A stretch of 64,000 bases of DNA from Corinectria fuckeliana (lineage: Eukaryota; Ascomycota; Sordariomycetes; Hypocreales; Nectriaceae): positions 124,001 to 188,000 of the forward strand of contig WPDH01000060.1 in NCBI GenBank assembly GCA_019137255.1. The letters are read 5' to 3'. Both the position numbers and the translations under genes were made by a program. The notes beneath the pieces were generated by a model. That model had not been told where the DNA came from and ran no database searches. It saw only the letters and a program-made list of their open reading frames with translations. Shown in pieces: positions 1 to 10,926 of the stretch. Position 1 is the first letter of the stretch; each line of letters begins with the position of its first letter.

Positions 1-269
1 CGCGAGGATGCTTTTGCGGTGGCGCTGTCACGAGCATAAGAAATGGTAGGTTCCAGTGTTGAAAGAGGTAAGCACTCGCGTTTACGGCGATCGACAGCGG
101 TACGTGACAATTAGGTAAGTACCGCCTCTAGACGATGCGGCTATGAACGCGGTCAATCGAGGGAGCTAGCCAAGTCGCAGTCAAGCAAAACCACACTCCT
201 ACGCAACAGAACCAATTCTTCCTCGCAACCAAGGCAAGCCTCAGACAGCAATGAAAAAAGAAACGCCTG

Positions 270-587
270 TCAGACGTCCGTCGACACCCACCCCGAGCGC
301 GCGCCCAAAGGCAGACCGCAAACGGGGTCGAGATCATCAAGAGAAAACTTCTCTCTATACAGCACCGCAAAGCAGCGCCGCCGTCCTTGCGGACAGAGCG
401 AGAGGACCAGGGTATTCACTCTAGGGTGTCGAGGATATGCACTCATCAACCAGGGTGGGATCTGTGGCTCTTTTAGGGAACCAAGAGGAGGTCGAATACT
501 ATAGAAATGATTCTCCTGCGGACGTGGGTTAGCAAGCGGAACAGCGGGGACGTCCTGGGGGGTGCTGGGAGCAGGTAGGGGGCACAT
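270..587 (-). CDS. Unrecognised reading frame at left edge (possible first exon)
   Basis: A 105-codon frame whose ATG (587) lies about 65 bp downstream of a TATA-like box and a pyrimidine-rich leader, both on the minus strand, which is how fungal genes often begin. The predicted peptide is rich in Pro and Arg and resembles no family I know. Its 3' part may be intronic: several GT donors lie near positions 400-440, and a second minus-strand frame follows at 128-370. The gene, if real, would run toward or past the left edge. It could equally be non-coding DNA with a chance frame. Confidence 0.25.
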   Translation of the reverse strand: MCPLPAPSTPQDVPAVPLANPRPQENHFYSIRPPLGSLKEPQIPPWLMSAYPRHPRVNTLVLSLCPQGRRRCFAVLYREKFSLDDLDPVCGLPLGARSGWVSTDV

Positions 588-661
588 ACTGAAGTATTGT
601 CGACGTGAAGAAGAAAGGAAAAAAAGTTGAAAGGACGGAGGCTCGACGAGTTTTTATACGG
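588..661 (-). promoter_or_regulatory. TATA box and pyrimidine-rich leader, minus strand
   Basis: Read on the minus strand, TATAAAAA (658-651) is followed by a long C/T-rich leader and then ATG at 587. This is a typical strong fungal core promoter arrangement. It survives intact about 230 bp from the edge of the RIP-mutated block. Confidence 0.4.
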
Positions 662-828
662 CTTGGGTGGGGCGTCGCTCACCGCCTAAAAGTTTCCGCG
701 GCAGAATTCTCAGAGCCCTGTCTGTGAAGGACCAGGTCTTATTACATTACGTGCCGGGCATCACGTGGCAGCACAGTACTACAGACCCTAGGCACTATAG
801 GTCTGCACTATACTATAGTAACCCTCAG

Positions 829-851
829 GGAGAAGCCGCTAAGGCTTCTCC
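829..851. repeat. Perfect 9-bp inverted repeat with 5-nt loop
   Basis: GGAGAAGCC (829-837) and its exact complement GGCTTCTCC (843-851) are separated by GCTAA. It sits at the border where ordinary DNA changes into the AT-rich block, so it may belong to the terminus of the element degraded to its right. Function unknown. Confidence 0.6.
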
Positions 852-891
852 TTATAATAACTATCCTAATTTATTTAATCTAACCTTTTAA

Positions 892-1739
892 GATAATAGC
901 TTTCTTTTTGCCCTTTTAGGTGACTATATTTCACTAGTTATAAGCTTAGGCCTTACCCTAATATATTCTCTTTTCACACCCTAGTTAGTATTTCTTCTTT
1001 TTGCTGCTTTAAAGTATAATTTCTTTAGATTTCACTTTTATAATTCTAACTTTTATTATATTATAAGTTTTAGCTTTAAAGCTCTTATATCTCTCTTTCT
1101 GCCTCTTTTTAGCACTAGCTTTACTTTATAAGTAGTCTTAGCTTTTACAGTCTAACTTATTTTCTTCTTTTAAACTCTTTTAACTATAGCTTTACTTTAT
1201 AAGCAGCCTAGCTTTTTATAGTTTTACTTCTTTTATCTCTTTTAAGCATCTTATCTATTATAACTTTACCTTATAAGCAGTCTTAGGTATTAATATAGCC
1301 TTCTTTCTAGATCTTTAGATTACCTGTTATTAAATTAAGATAGCTTTTTTTCTTTATAATCTCTCTCTCTATTACTAGAACCTTAAGATTATAATTTCAC
1401 ACCTAAACCTACTCTTACTATAGCTTTATCTTAGTATAATACTAGTAATAGCCTTTCTTATAGTATTTTTACTAAGTTTACTTATATATATATACTAAAA
1501 ACTTATTATATTATAATATTTTACTACCTAAAGATAGGTATTAATAAGAAGTAATATTATAAGACTATTTATTTAACTTACTTCTTACTTATTTTTTCTA
1601 ACTTTAGCTACCTTAAGAATATAAAAGGTTAGCCTTTATAAAGCTTATTTATTATAACTACTCTTACTACTATTAGTTATAATATAACTATTATACTCTC
1701 TTCTCTTAGAGAAGGTAAGCTTCTTAATTAGATTTAAAG
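892..1739. other. RIP-degraded AT-rich DNA, unclassified
   Basis: Strongly AT-rich DNA depleted of CA and TG dinucleotides and enriched in TA, as left by CpA-to-TpA mutation on both strands. No frame of 60 codons survives on either strand from here to 10620. It probably holds the 5' part (LTR and leader) of the copia-like element to the right, but I could not find a matching second LTR. It contains a degenerate tandem repeat (listed separately). Confidence 0.6.
1117..1285 (+). repeat. Degenerate tandem repeat, three units of about 71-74 bp
   Basis: A 24-bp core reading AGCTTTACTTTATAAG followed by an AGTCTTA-like tail occurs at 1117-1140, 1188-1210 and 1262-1285. The spacings are 71 and 74 bp, with C/T and G/A differences between copies. 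Intervening sequence is T-rich and only loosely conserved. It could be subterminal repeats of a retroelement leader mutated by RIP. Confidence 0.5.
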
Positions 1740-2968
1740 CTTAGTTAAAAAAGAGGCGAAAATAATTATTAAGAGATTTACTTTTAGATTTTAAGCCTTT
1801 CTTGCCTTTTAGTTATAATATTATAACTATAACTCCCTTTAGGAAGACTATTTTTACTCTTAACTTTAGTTCTTAAAGTATAAGAATATTTATAATAGCT
1901 TTTTTTATATTATAAAATTTACCTAGCTTTTTATATAGCTAAAAACTGCTAGTAGTGCTCTTAATAATAGGTAAGTTTACTACCTCTTTTATAACTCTCT
2001 CTATCTTACCTTTTCTAACTAGGTTAATACTTATTATAAGTTTTAGTGCTTTTCTAGTAAGGTTTCTAACTATCTTACTATTAAGAATACTTTCTAGAAT
2101 TACTATAATAATACTATCTTTTTAGACTAATAATTTAATAATAGACAACTTAATTCTTACTTTACTACTAATAGTAATAAAAGCACCTATCTCTTTTAGA
2201 ATTAGCTGCTTAAGTCTTAGAGAGCTAATAATACTAAGACTAATACTATAAAGTCTTTCTTTAAAGACTTTATTAACTCTTAAGATAACTATCTTATACC
2301 TAATTAGCTTATAAAAAAGCTAAAGTAGAACTTTAACTTTAATAAGAAGTATTATAGCTATAAGAAATAAGATTATATTTACCTTAACTGTTATACCTTA
2401 TATCTTAAAAAGCACTTATTATAACCTTAAGGTAGTAGTAACTCTTATAGTACTACTAACTACTAGATTTCTAAGCCTGCTATTATATTACTTTCTTAAG
2501 CTTAAGATACTACCTCTTACTATACCTCTTTTCTGCCTAATTAGTTCTTAATATCTGCTTCTTATAAGGCTTTTTATACTTTTATATAAGCTGCTAAATA
2601 TACTCTTAGTATAGCTAGCTTTTATAAGTCTTAGAAATAAGAGGAGTTATCTTTTATATTTAGGGCTATTACTATAGACGAATTTTCCTTTTTGCCTTTT
2701 ATACTTAAGGCTAAAGTAGTAGGTTTTTCCTCTAATTTTAACATCTTAAAGTCTTTAGTAACTTAGAATACCTTTTATACTAATTATAGCTATAATAAGA
2801 ACTACTAGCTCTAAGATTTCAGCTCTAACTATTATATTACTAATAACCTTAAATAGTTTAAGAAAGATAAAATATTTCCTCTTATTTAATAAGGTACTAT
2901 TATAACTAGTAGTAGCCTTATTAAGCCCTCTTATATTAGTATAGTTAAGCTCTTTTTTAAGCTCTCTA
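1740..2968 (+). mobile_element. Ty1/copia-like retrotransposon relic (gag and protease region)
   Basis: One frame (codons in phase with position 1801) reads as a retroelement polyprotein interrupted by many TAA/TAG codons. A zinc-knuckle pattern C-x2-C-x4-H-x4-C is recognisable at 2350-2391 with most Cys (TGC/TGT) turned to Tyr (TAT) and His to Tyr; the last Cys is intact. About 430 bp downstream, 2809-2850 fits the copia protease site (Trp-Gln-Leu-x-Asp-Ser-Gly followed by His-Ile-Thr-Asn) with the same type of changes. Zinc knuckle then D-S-G is the Gag-PR order of copia elements. The frame runs to within a few bases of the gypsy 5' LTR at 2969 and does not resume after 10431, so the element is truncated. 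Classification rests on two short motifs. Confidence 0.6.
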
Positions 2969-3176
2969 AATTATAATAGTTAGCGCTAACTTTATTAACA
3001 CTTAATATAAGCCTTTAAGGCTTAACCCTAGGGCTCACCTAAATAGTAGGCTAGTAGCCCCTTTAAAAATACTAAATAAGCACTTGCTAAATACTTATTA
3101 AGTGAAAGCTTTATAATATACTAATACCTACCTTTATAATCTTTATGTTTACACTCTAGTAAGACTAACTCTTATA
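2969..3176 (+). repeat. 5' LTR of the chromovirus
   Basis: Aligns over 208 bp without gaps to 10224-10431. I count about 16 differences, all transitions, and in about 14 the 5' copy carries the A/T state. The expected TG...CA ends are altered: the 5' LTR ends CTTATA where the 3' LTR ends CTTACA. Confidence 0.9.
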
Positions 3177-3500
3177 ATTCTTTTACTTTTATACCTTACC
3201 TAGGTTACTAGTATATAACATAAAATAAGAGGTTATATAAGATCTCTTATAAAGCATAGTAAGCACGCAATAAGTGTAAGATAACTATTAATAATAATAA
3301 ACAAACTTATACCTACTAATTAGGTAAAAAAAAAGATTAATCTAATTAATACTCTTTTTACAGAGGAGGGACCCTCTTAGGAAATACCCCTTATGCTAGA
3401 CCTTATGCTAAGCTAAGAGGTGTCACTAAGAAGAACACCCTCTCCCCCATGTAAAGCTAGGTTATAATAAGCGCTAAGAGAGGACTTAAAGACTACTTAT

Positions 3501-3502
3501 NN
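3501..3502. other. Two ambiguous bases (NN)
   Basis: The only N characters in the window. They lie in the leader/gag part of the AT-rich element and probably mark a gap or a consensus failure in a repetitive region. Confidence 1.
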
Positions 3503-4455
3503 TAAGATAATAATCCTAATTAAGAACCTCCTTAGAATACTATTACTAAGTAATTAGCCCTAAGAAAGATACTTTAACCCTTTAGGAATTAGTCTTAATA
3601 ATAGTATCTTAATAAGAAGAGGACTATAAAATATAAGAGGAAGATTATTAATTTTAAAAACAGCTACTTAAAAAGCTAGTTATAAAATCTAGTAGTAATA
3701 AGCTAAAAGAGTATAAAAAACTATCTTAATACTCTTATAAGTCTCTTAAGGAAGATATAATAAGTATATAAATTAACAATTAGATTTATACTATATAATT
3801 AGCAAATAATATATAAGAGTTCACAACTTATCACTAGAAAATACTCTAGTTAACTACCCACCTCTCTAAAATCTTACAGACAGAATAAAAAGACTACTTA
3901 AGTACTATATAAGACCCCTTATAGTTAGACTTTATAAACTTTATAAGAAGACTATATATAGATCTAAAATAATAAGTAATTAAACTATAAGAAAACCTTA
4001 CCTACCTTTAACAAGGCGTAAAATAGTTACTAATAAACCACTTTAATATATAAAGATTAATTTATAACTCTTTTAGCACTAAAAAGCCTAAGAAAGATAA
4101 GATCTTAGCATACTAATACTATTATAGACTATAAACTAGGGTTAAGAAGGAGCTCTAAAGACTATAAATAGACATCCTAAAGGTAAGAGAGCTAGCTTAG
4201 AAAGCTTAATAGTAATAGTAACACCTTAAAGGTGATAACCACTTAAGAAGTAACAGCCAGAAGAGGAGCAGCTCTACTAACACTTAGGAGGGTTTATAAA
4301 AGACCTAAATAACAAACTGTTAGACTCACCCTCTAAGTAAGTTAAGAACTTAAAATACTAATAAGTTAACTAATAAAAGACCTTAGCTAGCTAGTAATAA
4401 TAGATAACAAGTAGTAGATAACTGCTTATTAAGTTAGTTTCTTAGAGGGATTACC

Positions 4456-4800
4456 TGCTATAATTATAACAAAAAAGAATACTATGCTTTAAATTATAAG
4501 GCACCTTAAAGGACTATAAGGTAGTTAAATAAAAGAAAGGCTACCTAAGATATAGCTGTTATACAGGCTATTATAGCCTATCTTAAGAATATTAACTTAT
4601 TAGAAAACAAGTAGGTATAAAAATAATTACTACACCTCTTATACTAAAACCTAAGCTAGTGCTAATTAGAGTAATTATATAAGATAAGACGCTTAGTATA
4701 TAAGTGTTTACTAAAAAAGAAGTTAAGGTAAATATAGATACCTATATATAAGTTAACCTTATTAGCTAACAACTAGTATAAAAGTTAGGTCTTAAGTCTA
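4456..4800 (+). pseudogene. Chromovirus gag zinc knuckle and protease remnants
   Basis: At 4456-4497 codons follow the C-x2-C-x4-H-x4-C spacing; only the first Cys (TGC) survives, while the other two Cys and the His are Tyr codons. In the same frame at about 4732-4800 an Asp-Thr followed by altered Gly-Ala positions, then Val-Asn-Leu-Ile, fits a retropepsin active site. This frame differs from the frame of RT downstream, so either a programmed frameshift or an indel lies between 4800 and 5400. Confidence 0.7.
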
Positions 4801-5399
4801 ATCTAGATTAGAAGGTACTAAACCTAGCCAGCTTTAATAGGATAATTACTCTTCCTCTACTAACCTACTAGCTAACCTTCTTCCTACTAAATTACTAAGA
4901 GTTCTCTAAGAAAGTAAGAAAGCTATTTATAAAAGTATAACACCTAAAAGAGGCTAGTAACTTACTTTTATCCACTTAAGTAATAAGAGAAGAAGGTATT
5001 ATAATTAATACCTAAATATATATATAAACTTATAAACTTATTTCAGTCTAAGACCTTATATCCTTTATAAAAGGCTTAGTAGAAGATAATAAAAAGGTAT
5101 TTATTATATATATTAATAGTATACTATTACTAAATAAGCAGCTAATACCTATTCTAAGAGAGGATTTAAAGGAATAAAAAGATAATATCTTACTAGCTAA
5201 ACTAAAGTTAGAAAGAGAAACCTTTAGTAAGAAAGTATTAAAGACTCTACTGCTACTAGAAGAGGTAAAACACTTAATTAACTTATAACTAGAGAGAAAA
5301 CCTCCACTAGGATAAATATACCTTACTAATAAGAAGTAAGCTTAAGTTATTTACAAATATATTACTAAGAATATAGTAAATAGTCAGATTAGATATTCT

Positions 5400-6450
5400 A
5401 TAAGTAAAGCTAGTATACCTATTTTTTTTATACTAAAAAAGGATAGAGAAATCTAGATCTATATAGACTATAAAGGCCTTAATACTATTATAATAAAAAA
5501 CTATTATCTGTTACTATTAATTAGTAATCTATTAGATTAATTATCTAAGGTAAAATAAATCTTAAAGATTAATATTTATAATATATATCACTATATCTAG
5601 ATTAAGCTAGACAACTAGTAGAAAACTGTGTTTTATATAAGATATAGTCACTTTAAATATACTATTATACTATTTAGATTAACTAATACCCTAGCTATAT
5701 TCTAAATATATATTCACTAAGTACTTACTAGGTTACTAAATACTTACTATATTATATACTTAGATAATATTATTATATACTTAAAAACTAGAGAATAGTA
5801 TACTAAAAATATTAAAGAGGTACTTTATAGACTGTAAAGCTTTTAACTATATACTAAGCTATTAAAATATATATTTTACTAATAAGAAGTTAAGTTCCTA
5901 AGATATATTATTACCTAGAAGAGGTTAAAAATAAACCCTTTTAAAGTCTATATAATCACTAAGTAGCTAACACTAAAAAATATTAAAGATATTTAAGTTT
6001 TTTAAAGATTTTATAACTTCTACTAGAAGTTTATTATAAAATACTCTAAAATCACCACCCTCTTAACAGCCTAGCTAAAATAAGATAAAAGAGCTAAAAA
6101 GTTTTAATAGGGAGAGAAGAAGAAAACAGCATTCTAAACTCTTAAGTGTGTATTCTACTTAGTAACTATTCTATAATATTAAGACCTTACTAAGTGTATA
6201 TAAGTAAAAACAAATATATTCTTATAAGCAATCTTAAGAATCTTAATATAACTATTTAATAATTAATAGAGACCTATTACTTATATATTATATAAGCTTA
6301 TAGATATAAAGTAATAGTAAGATATAAGATAATAAGAGCTATTAGCTATTATTAAAAGCCTTAAGCACTAGAGCTACTATCTACTAAGACTTTTAGATAG
6401 GTTTCTTTTACTAATAGACTATACAGCACTTAAGAGAGTAATTATTATAC
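5400..6450 (+). pseudogene. Chromovirus reverse transcriptase and RNase H remnants
   Basis: From 5418 the frame reads Pro-x-Phe-Phe-x-x-Lys-Lys-Asp, then Asp-Tyr-x-x-Leu-Asn (RT domain start). The catalytic box is at 5757-5777 as Tyr-Leu-Asp-Asn-Ile-Ile-Ile, the second Asp of YxDD being Asn (GAT to AAT). RNase H follows: Pro-Ile-x-Tyr near 6270, an Asp-Ile-Arg...Glu-Leu-Leu-Ala-Ile stretch near 6330-6360, and an Asp-Tyr/His motif near 6415. Interrupted by many TAA/TAG codons. Confidence 0.85.
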
Positions 6451-7189
6451 TAGTATAAGACCTCTAAGAAAAGCTCACTTATTAGGTGTATAAGTTAGCA
6501 CCTTTTAACTTTAATATTAAATACTACTCTAGGATTTAAAACCCTATAAATAGACTATTAAGATATTCTAACTATATAAAGAGTAAGATTAGCTATAATA
6601 ATATACTACCTACTCTTATAATAAAGCTATAAATAGTTAAAGATTTACTGTTAGATATATAATAAATAATTGCTAATATTAAAAGCAAGATAAAAACTAT
6701 AAGAGTATATATATAAGCAGTATAAGTAAGTCTTAGAGACCCTATAAGATAATAAGTCTAAAAGAGGTACCTCTTATCTTAAACTCCTTAGAAAGACTAG
6801 AAAAGTTAGACATAAAAAGCATCTATCTTTATAGTTACTTAAGCCTAGAGACAGGCAGGTATAACCTAAGAGTAGTTAAAGAATACTTAGTGAGAAACAG
6901 CCTATTAAGAAAGCTAAGAGGACTCTACTAGAGCTAGGATTATTAATCTAAAGTAATATATCTTATGCTAAATTATAAGAGAGCTTATAAAGGGCAAAAT
7001 AGTATTCTTATTATAACTCTTATTATACTTAGAAGAACTAGTTAGAGGACTATAAGCTAATAATTAGTTTTGTTAATAATAGTTAGTAAGAGTATAATAA
7101 ACAGCTGGTAAGCTAGGTTACTACTTTTATAATTAGAACAGAACCTTATTCTTTAAGAGCAGACTAGTAATTCTCACATAAGAGGTGTT

Positions 7190-8450
7190 AAGACTTAAAA
7201 TCCTATACTAGCACTATAATAATCCTAAAGCAAGATATATAGAAACTATAAAGATATTAAAACTTATTAGTAAGAAGTTCTATTAGAATAAGATTAGGAA
7301 AGATATAGCTAAGTATATAACTAGCTGCTAACTATACTAAGAGGTAAAAACCCTAAAGTATAAGCCTTATAAATATTTATAATCACTCTTAATATTATTA
7401 TACCTATTTTAAGAAATTAGTATAGACTTTATTATAAGTTTACTAAATAGTATATAAGTAAATAGTAAGAAATATAATATAATTTTAGTAATTATATACT
7501 ATATAATAAAATATATAATATTTATTTCTTATAAGAAGACTATAATAGTAGCTTAATTAGTATAAGTACTTTATAAGCAGGTAAAATATAAGTTTAGAAG
7601 TTCTAAAGGGATTATAAGTAATAAAAATAAGCTTCTTATAAGCTAATTTTAGGAGGACCTTATAATTAAGAGGGTAACCTATTAGTAACTATTTACTATA
7701 TACTACTTATAGACTAATAGCTAGATAGAGAGAATAAACTAGGCTATAAAGAAATATCTATAAATCTATATAGAGAAGTCTCCTAAAAGATAGGTAGTAT
7801 AATTACTAGAAGCAGAATTTATATATAATAACAGCTAATATAGTAGTATTAGTATATCCCTAATATAAGTCTTATATAAGTACTACTTAAGAGTAGTAGA
7901 GTATATACTATAACACTTAAAAACCACTATATAAGAAGTGACTAAGCGTATTAAAACCCTTTGCTAAGTATATAATAAGACTTATAGGTGCTAAAAATAA
8001 GCAATAAAAGCCTAAGCTAAGAACTATAATAAAAGACATCTTAAACAGAAATACTAGGCAGAATAAGTAGTAGAACTATCTATATATAACTTCTAATTTA
8101 AATATAAGAAATTAGCACTTAAGTTTATCTAGGTTATAATAGCTAAAAGAGTTAGAAAACAAGCTTATTAAGTTCACCTGCTAAAATAATACTATAAGAT
8201 ATATAATATGTTTTTAGTCTTACTTATTAAACTATAAAAAGATATATATAGAATACTTAATAAACACTTAATAACTCTTTTAGAACTTAAAGAAGAAGAG
8301 AATAAGTAAGAGGTTAAAAAAATTATTATAGATAAGAAAATAAGAGAGGAAACCTTTTACTTAGTAAAATAGATAGGATAGCTAGTAGAATATAACACTT
8401 AAGAACTTATAATTTACTTAGAAAATATAATAAAAATAGTATAGTAATAT
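7190..8450 (+). pseudogene. Chromovirus integrase with C-terminal chromodomain
   Basis: Same frame as RT. A Cys-x2-Cys-like end of the HHCC zinc finger lies near 7330. The first catalytic Asp is in Ile-Ser-Ile-Asp-Phe-Ile (Asp codon 7425-7427). The conserved Gln-Ile-Glu-Arg-Ile-Asn block after the second catalytic region is at about 7716-7740. At about 8308-8450 a chromodomain is recognisable: Tyr-Leu-Val-Lys followed by TAG where Trp is expected, then Gly-stop, then Glu-Tyr-Asn-Thr and a Leu-Glu-Asn segment. Chromodomains at this place define chromoviruses and are thought to guide integration toward marked chromatin. Confidence 0.85.
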
Positions 8451-8659
8451 TACTAATAATAAAAGTATATATATAAAAAATAAGATAATAAGAATCTTTA
8501 ATAATAGGTAAAAACCTAATAATAACTAGGTGATAAATACTTACCTCCTTTTAACCTAAATATAAACTTAAATAACTAAACTACTAAAACCCTAAATAAA
8601 AGCCGCTTAAAACTATAAAAGAAACCAGACTATAAACTAAACTAATAATAAAAATTTAA

Positions 8660-9740
8660 GCCTAAGAAGAGGCGTAATAAACCTAACTACTATAATAAGG
8701 CTAGACTTTTTTCTCCTTCTTATTATTCTTCTTATTCTGCTCTTAGTGAGCTTACTCTTAGAGTTATTTCTCCTCTAAGTATTACTACTTAGCTATAACA
8801 CGCTCTGCCTTAGAATAGGTAAGAGTTTCTCTTTTAGGATCTTAGGTAAGTAGCTAGTAGCTATAAGAGGTGTAGAAAGAGATATAAGAAGAGGCTAAAA
8901 AATAGACTAAACTATAATAAGAAGAATTGCTAAATATACTATTACTATATGCTAAGCTCTTATTATTATAAGAACAGTTAGGAGCTAGTTAGTTACTATA
9001 GCAGAGAGGTACTATACTTATAAAAGAAACAGATAGCTTAAAAGTCTTATTATTATAATACTAAATAATAGAGGCCTAGATAGCCTTAGAAAAATTATTA
9101 GGAAAAGTATAAGTAGAACTCTTATTAGATATCCTAATAGTAGGTGTATACTTAGCGACTACTAGGACATAAAAAGCTAATAATAGAAGTTAGAGGATAG
9201 AGTTATTATAGTAATATAAGAGTGTTATAAATACTAGTTAAGCTTATAAAACTAACTAGTTCTTATAGTTAATTAAACTAAATTTAACCTTAGTATATAA
9301 AGCTTAAATCTAGGTAAAAGTAACTACTTTCTAGTATATAAATAAATATATATTACTACTCTAAATATAAATACCTATAGGGTTCTTAACAAACTTAATA
9401 AGATTTTACTATATAGTAGTAATAATACAGATAGTATAGATAATATACTAGCAGCTAATAGTAGAAATACTCTTCTTCTTATTATTCTAGTCGTAATAAG
9501 AAAGATAGTAAAGAAAGTTTTAGTATTATTATACTATAAGAACTAACTTAGTAGGAATCTATTATTATAAAATTAGTATAAGTACTTACAGCTTACTAAG
9601 CACTTATAATATATACCTAGCTATATTACTTATTTAAGGCTTTACAGATAGTATAGCAGAAAATAAGAGAACTATATATATAAGAATATAAGAAGAAATA
9701 GTATTTCTGTTAGATATAATAAGAGTAGAAAATACTACTA
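8660..9740 (+). pseudogene. Unidentified degraded frame between integrase and 3' LTR
   Basis: The pol frame continues beyond the chromodomain as protein-like sequence. There is a Lys/Arg cluster (KPKKRRNK-like, near 8660), a Ser/Tyr-rich run, a second basic cluster with Cys (near 8870-8930), and further readable blocks to about 9740. Stops are TAA/TAG, as expected of RIP. Most gypsy elements have little sequence here. It could be an extra ORF, a captured gene fragment or a second nested element. I do not recognise a domain. Confidence 0.35.
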
Positions 9741-10223
9741 GGAGGTATTTTAAAAAACTTCTTATTTAAGAAGGGGAAATTAACTTTAGCCTAAGTGTAA
9801 AACTCTTTTAGCACTATAGCTATAACTCTAAGGATTAATATTAGCATATAAGGGCTAAACACTTAGCAAGTAGGTAAAAATAAGATTAAGAGGGTAAGAA
9901 CTAATTAAATAGAAAAACATAAAGTTAAGAGAGAAAACTAATATATTAACTATAAATAAAAGAGTTCTAAAAAAGGTTATAAGAAAGAGGGAATCCTAAA
10001 CTTAAGGTAAATAAAACCCTAAAGTAAATATTTAGAGTGTAAAATAAGTAGGCCCTCATATAATAGCCTAATAACTACTTATATAATATTTAGATTATAA
10101 TAAACCTAATAATAAGCTATATTATTTCTATATAGTTAGTAAACTATTATATATATAAGAAAATAATAAACTTCCTCTTATAAAGAATAACACCTTAGGA
10201 TAAGACTTAGGGGGGGAGAGAGT

Positions 10224-10431
10224 AATTATAATAGTTAGCACTAACTTTATTAACACCTAATATAAGCCTTTAGGGCTTAACCCTAGGGCTCGCCTAAATA
10301 GTAGGCTAGCAGCCCCTTTAAGAATACTAGATAAGCACTCACTAAATACTTATTAAGTGGAAGCTTTATAATATACTAATACCTACCTTTATAATCTCTG
10401 TGTTTACACCCTGGTGAGACTAACTCTTACA
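10224..10431 (+). repeat. 3' LTR of the chromovirus
   Basis: Gapless partner of 2969-3176, less mutated than the 5' copy. It follows a purine tract (10210-10222, seven G then GAGAGAG-like) that would prime plus-strand synthesis. It ends CTTACA at 10431, directly against DNA of ordinary composition. Confidence 0.9.
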
Positions 10432-10926
10432 CCTGGCTTGAAGGGTCTAACAGTCTAACCAACTAAAGCCGGCTCGTGGCCAGCCTCGGCTCTCGCAAAA
10501 TCCCTGTCCCCAACCAGGTCACCGAGCTCTGGGGACCAACACACCTACTATTAGTAGCTATTAATACCTGATTATTATGTACTGTAATTAGCTACTTACC
10601 TGCCCTAATTATTACCCAACTTGATTCACTCCAATTCTCCCATCTCAGACCATCGTCTCCCGCAAGCCACCGAAGGCTTCCTGTCCCCTGTTAACTTACT
10701 ACCTGCAACAAGGGGCATCGGACCATCCATTCTCTGCACCTACCTACATAATCACCATCCATCGCATCGCATCGACTCGTCCGTCCTTCCCCTGCGCTCT
10801 TCGTCACCCTGGTCGCCGAACATCGTCATTGCTTCACCGGTCACACATCCCCGTTCCGTCCTCGACGCAAGCCTGCGCTACGAACCAACCCGCACGACAC
10901 GCGCACGCGCGTAGACGCAGAACCAA
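10432..10926. other. Spacer between the RIP block and the PEX4-like gene
   Basis: Ordinary base composition returns abruptly at 10432. A short AT-rich patch lies at 10545-10620; the rest is C/T-rich leader-like DNA ahead of the ATG at 10927. No gene seen. Confidence 0.6.

Larger units (their letters stand above)
2969..10431 (+). mobile_element. RIP-inactivated Ty3/gypsy chromovirus, LTR to LTR
   Basis: Two 208-bp direct LTRs (2969-3176 and 10224-10431) bound about 7 kb of internal DNA. The motif order is zinc knuckle, aspartic protease, reverse transcriptase, RNase H, integrase and chromodomain: the Gag-Pol order of Ty3/gypsy elements with the C-terminal chromodomain of chromoviruses. A purine tract (10210-10222) precedes the 3' LTR. 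Nearly every Trp, Gln and many Arg codons have become TAA or TAG, and CA/TG dinucleotides are depleted, as RIP leaves them. I could not find a clear target-site duplication: flanks are gctctcta-like on the left and cctgg on the right. The element is certainly dead. It appears inserted next to or into the copia relic in the same orientation. Confidence 0.92.

Noticed and set aside
892..10431. AT-rich block as a centromere
   Set aside because: About 9.5 kb with a definable LTR element and sharp edges next to housekeeping genes; a RIPed transposon explains it fully.
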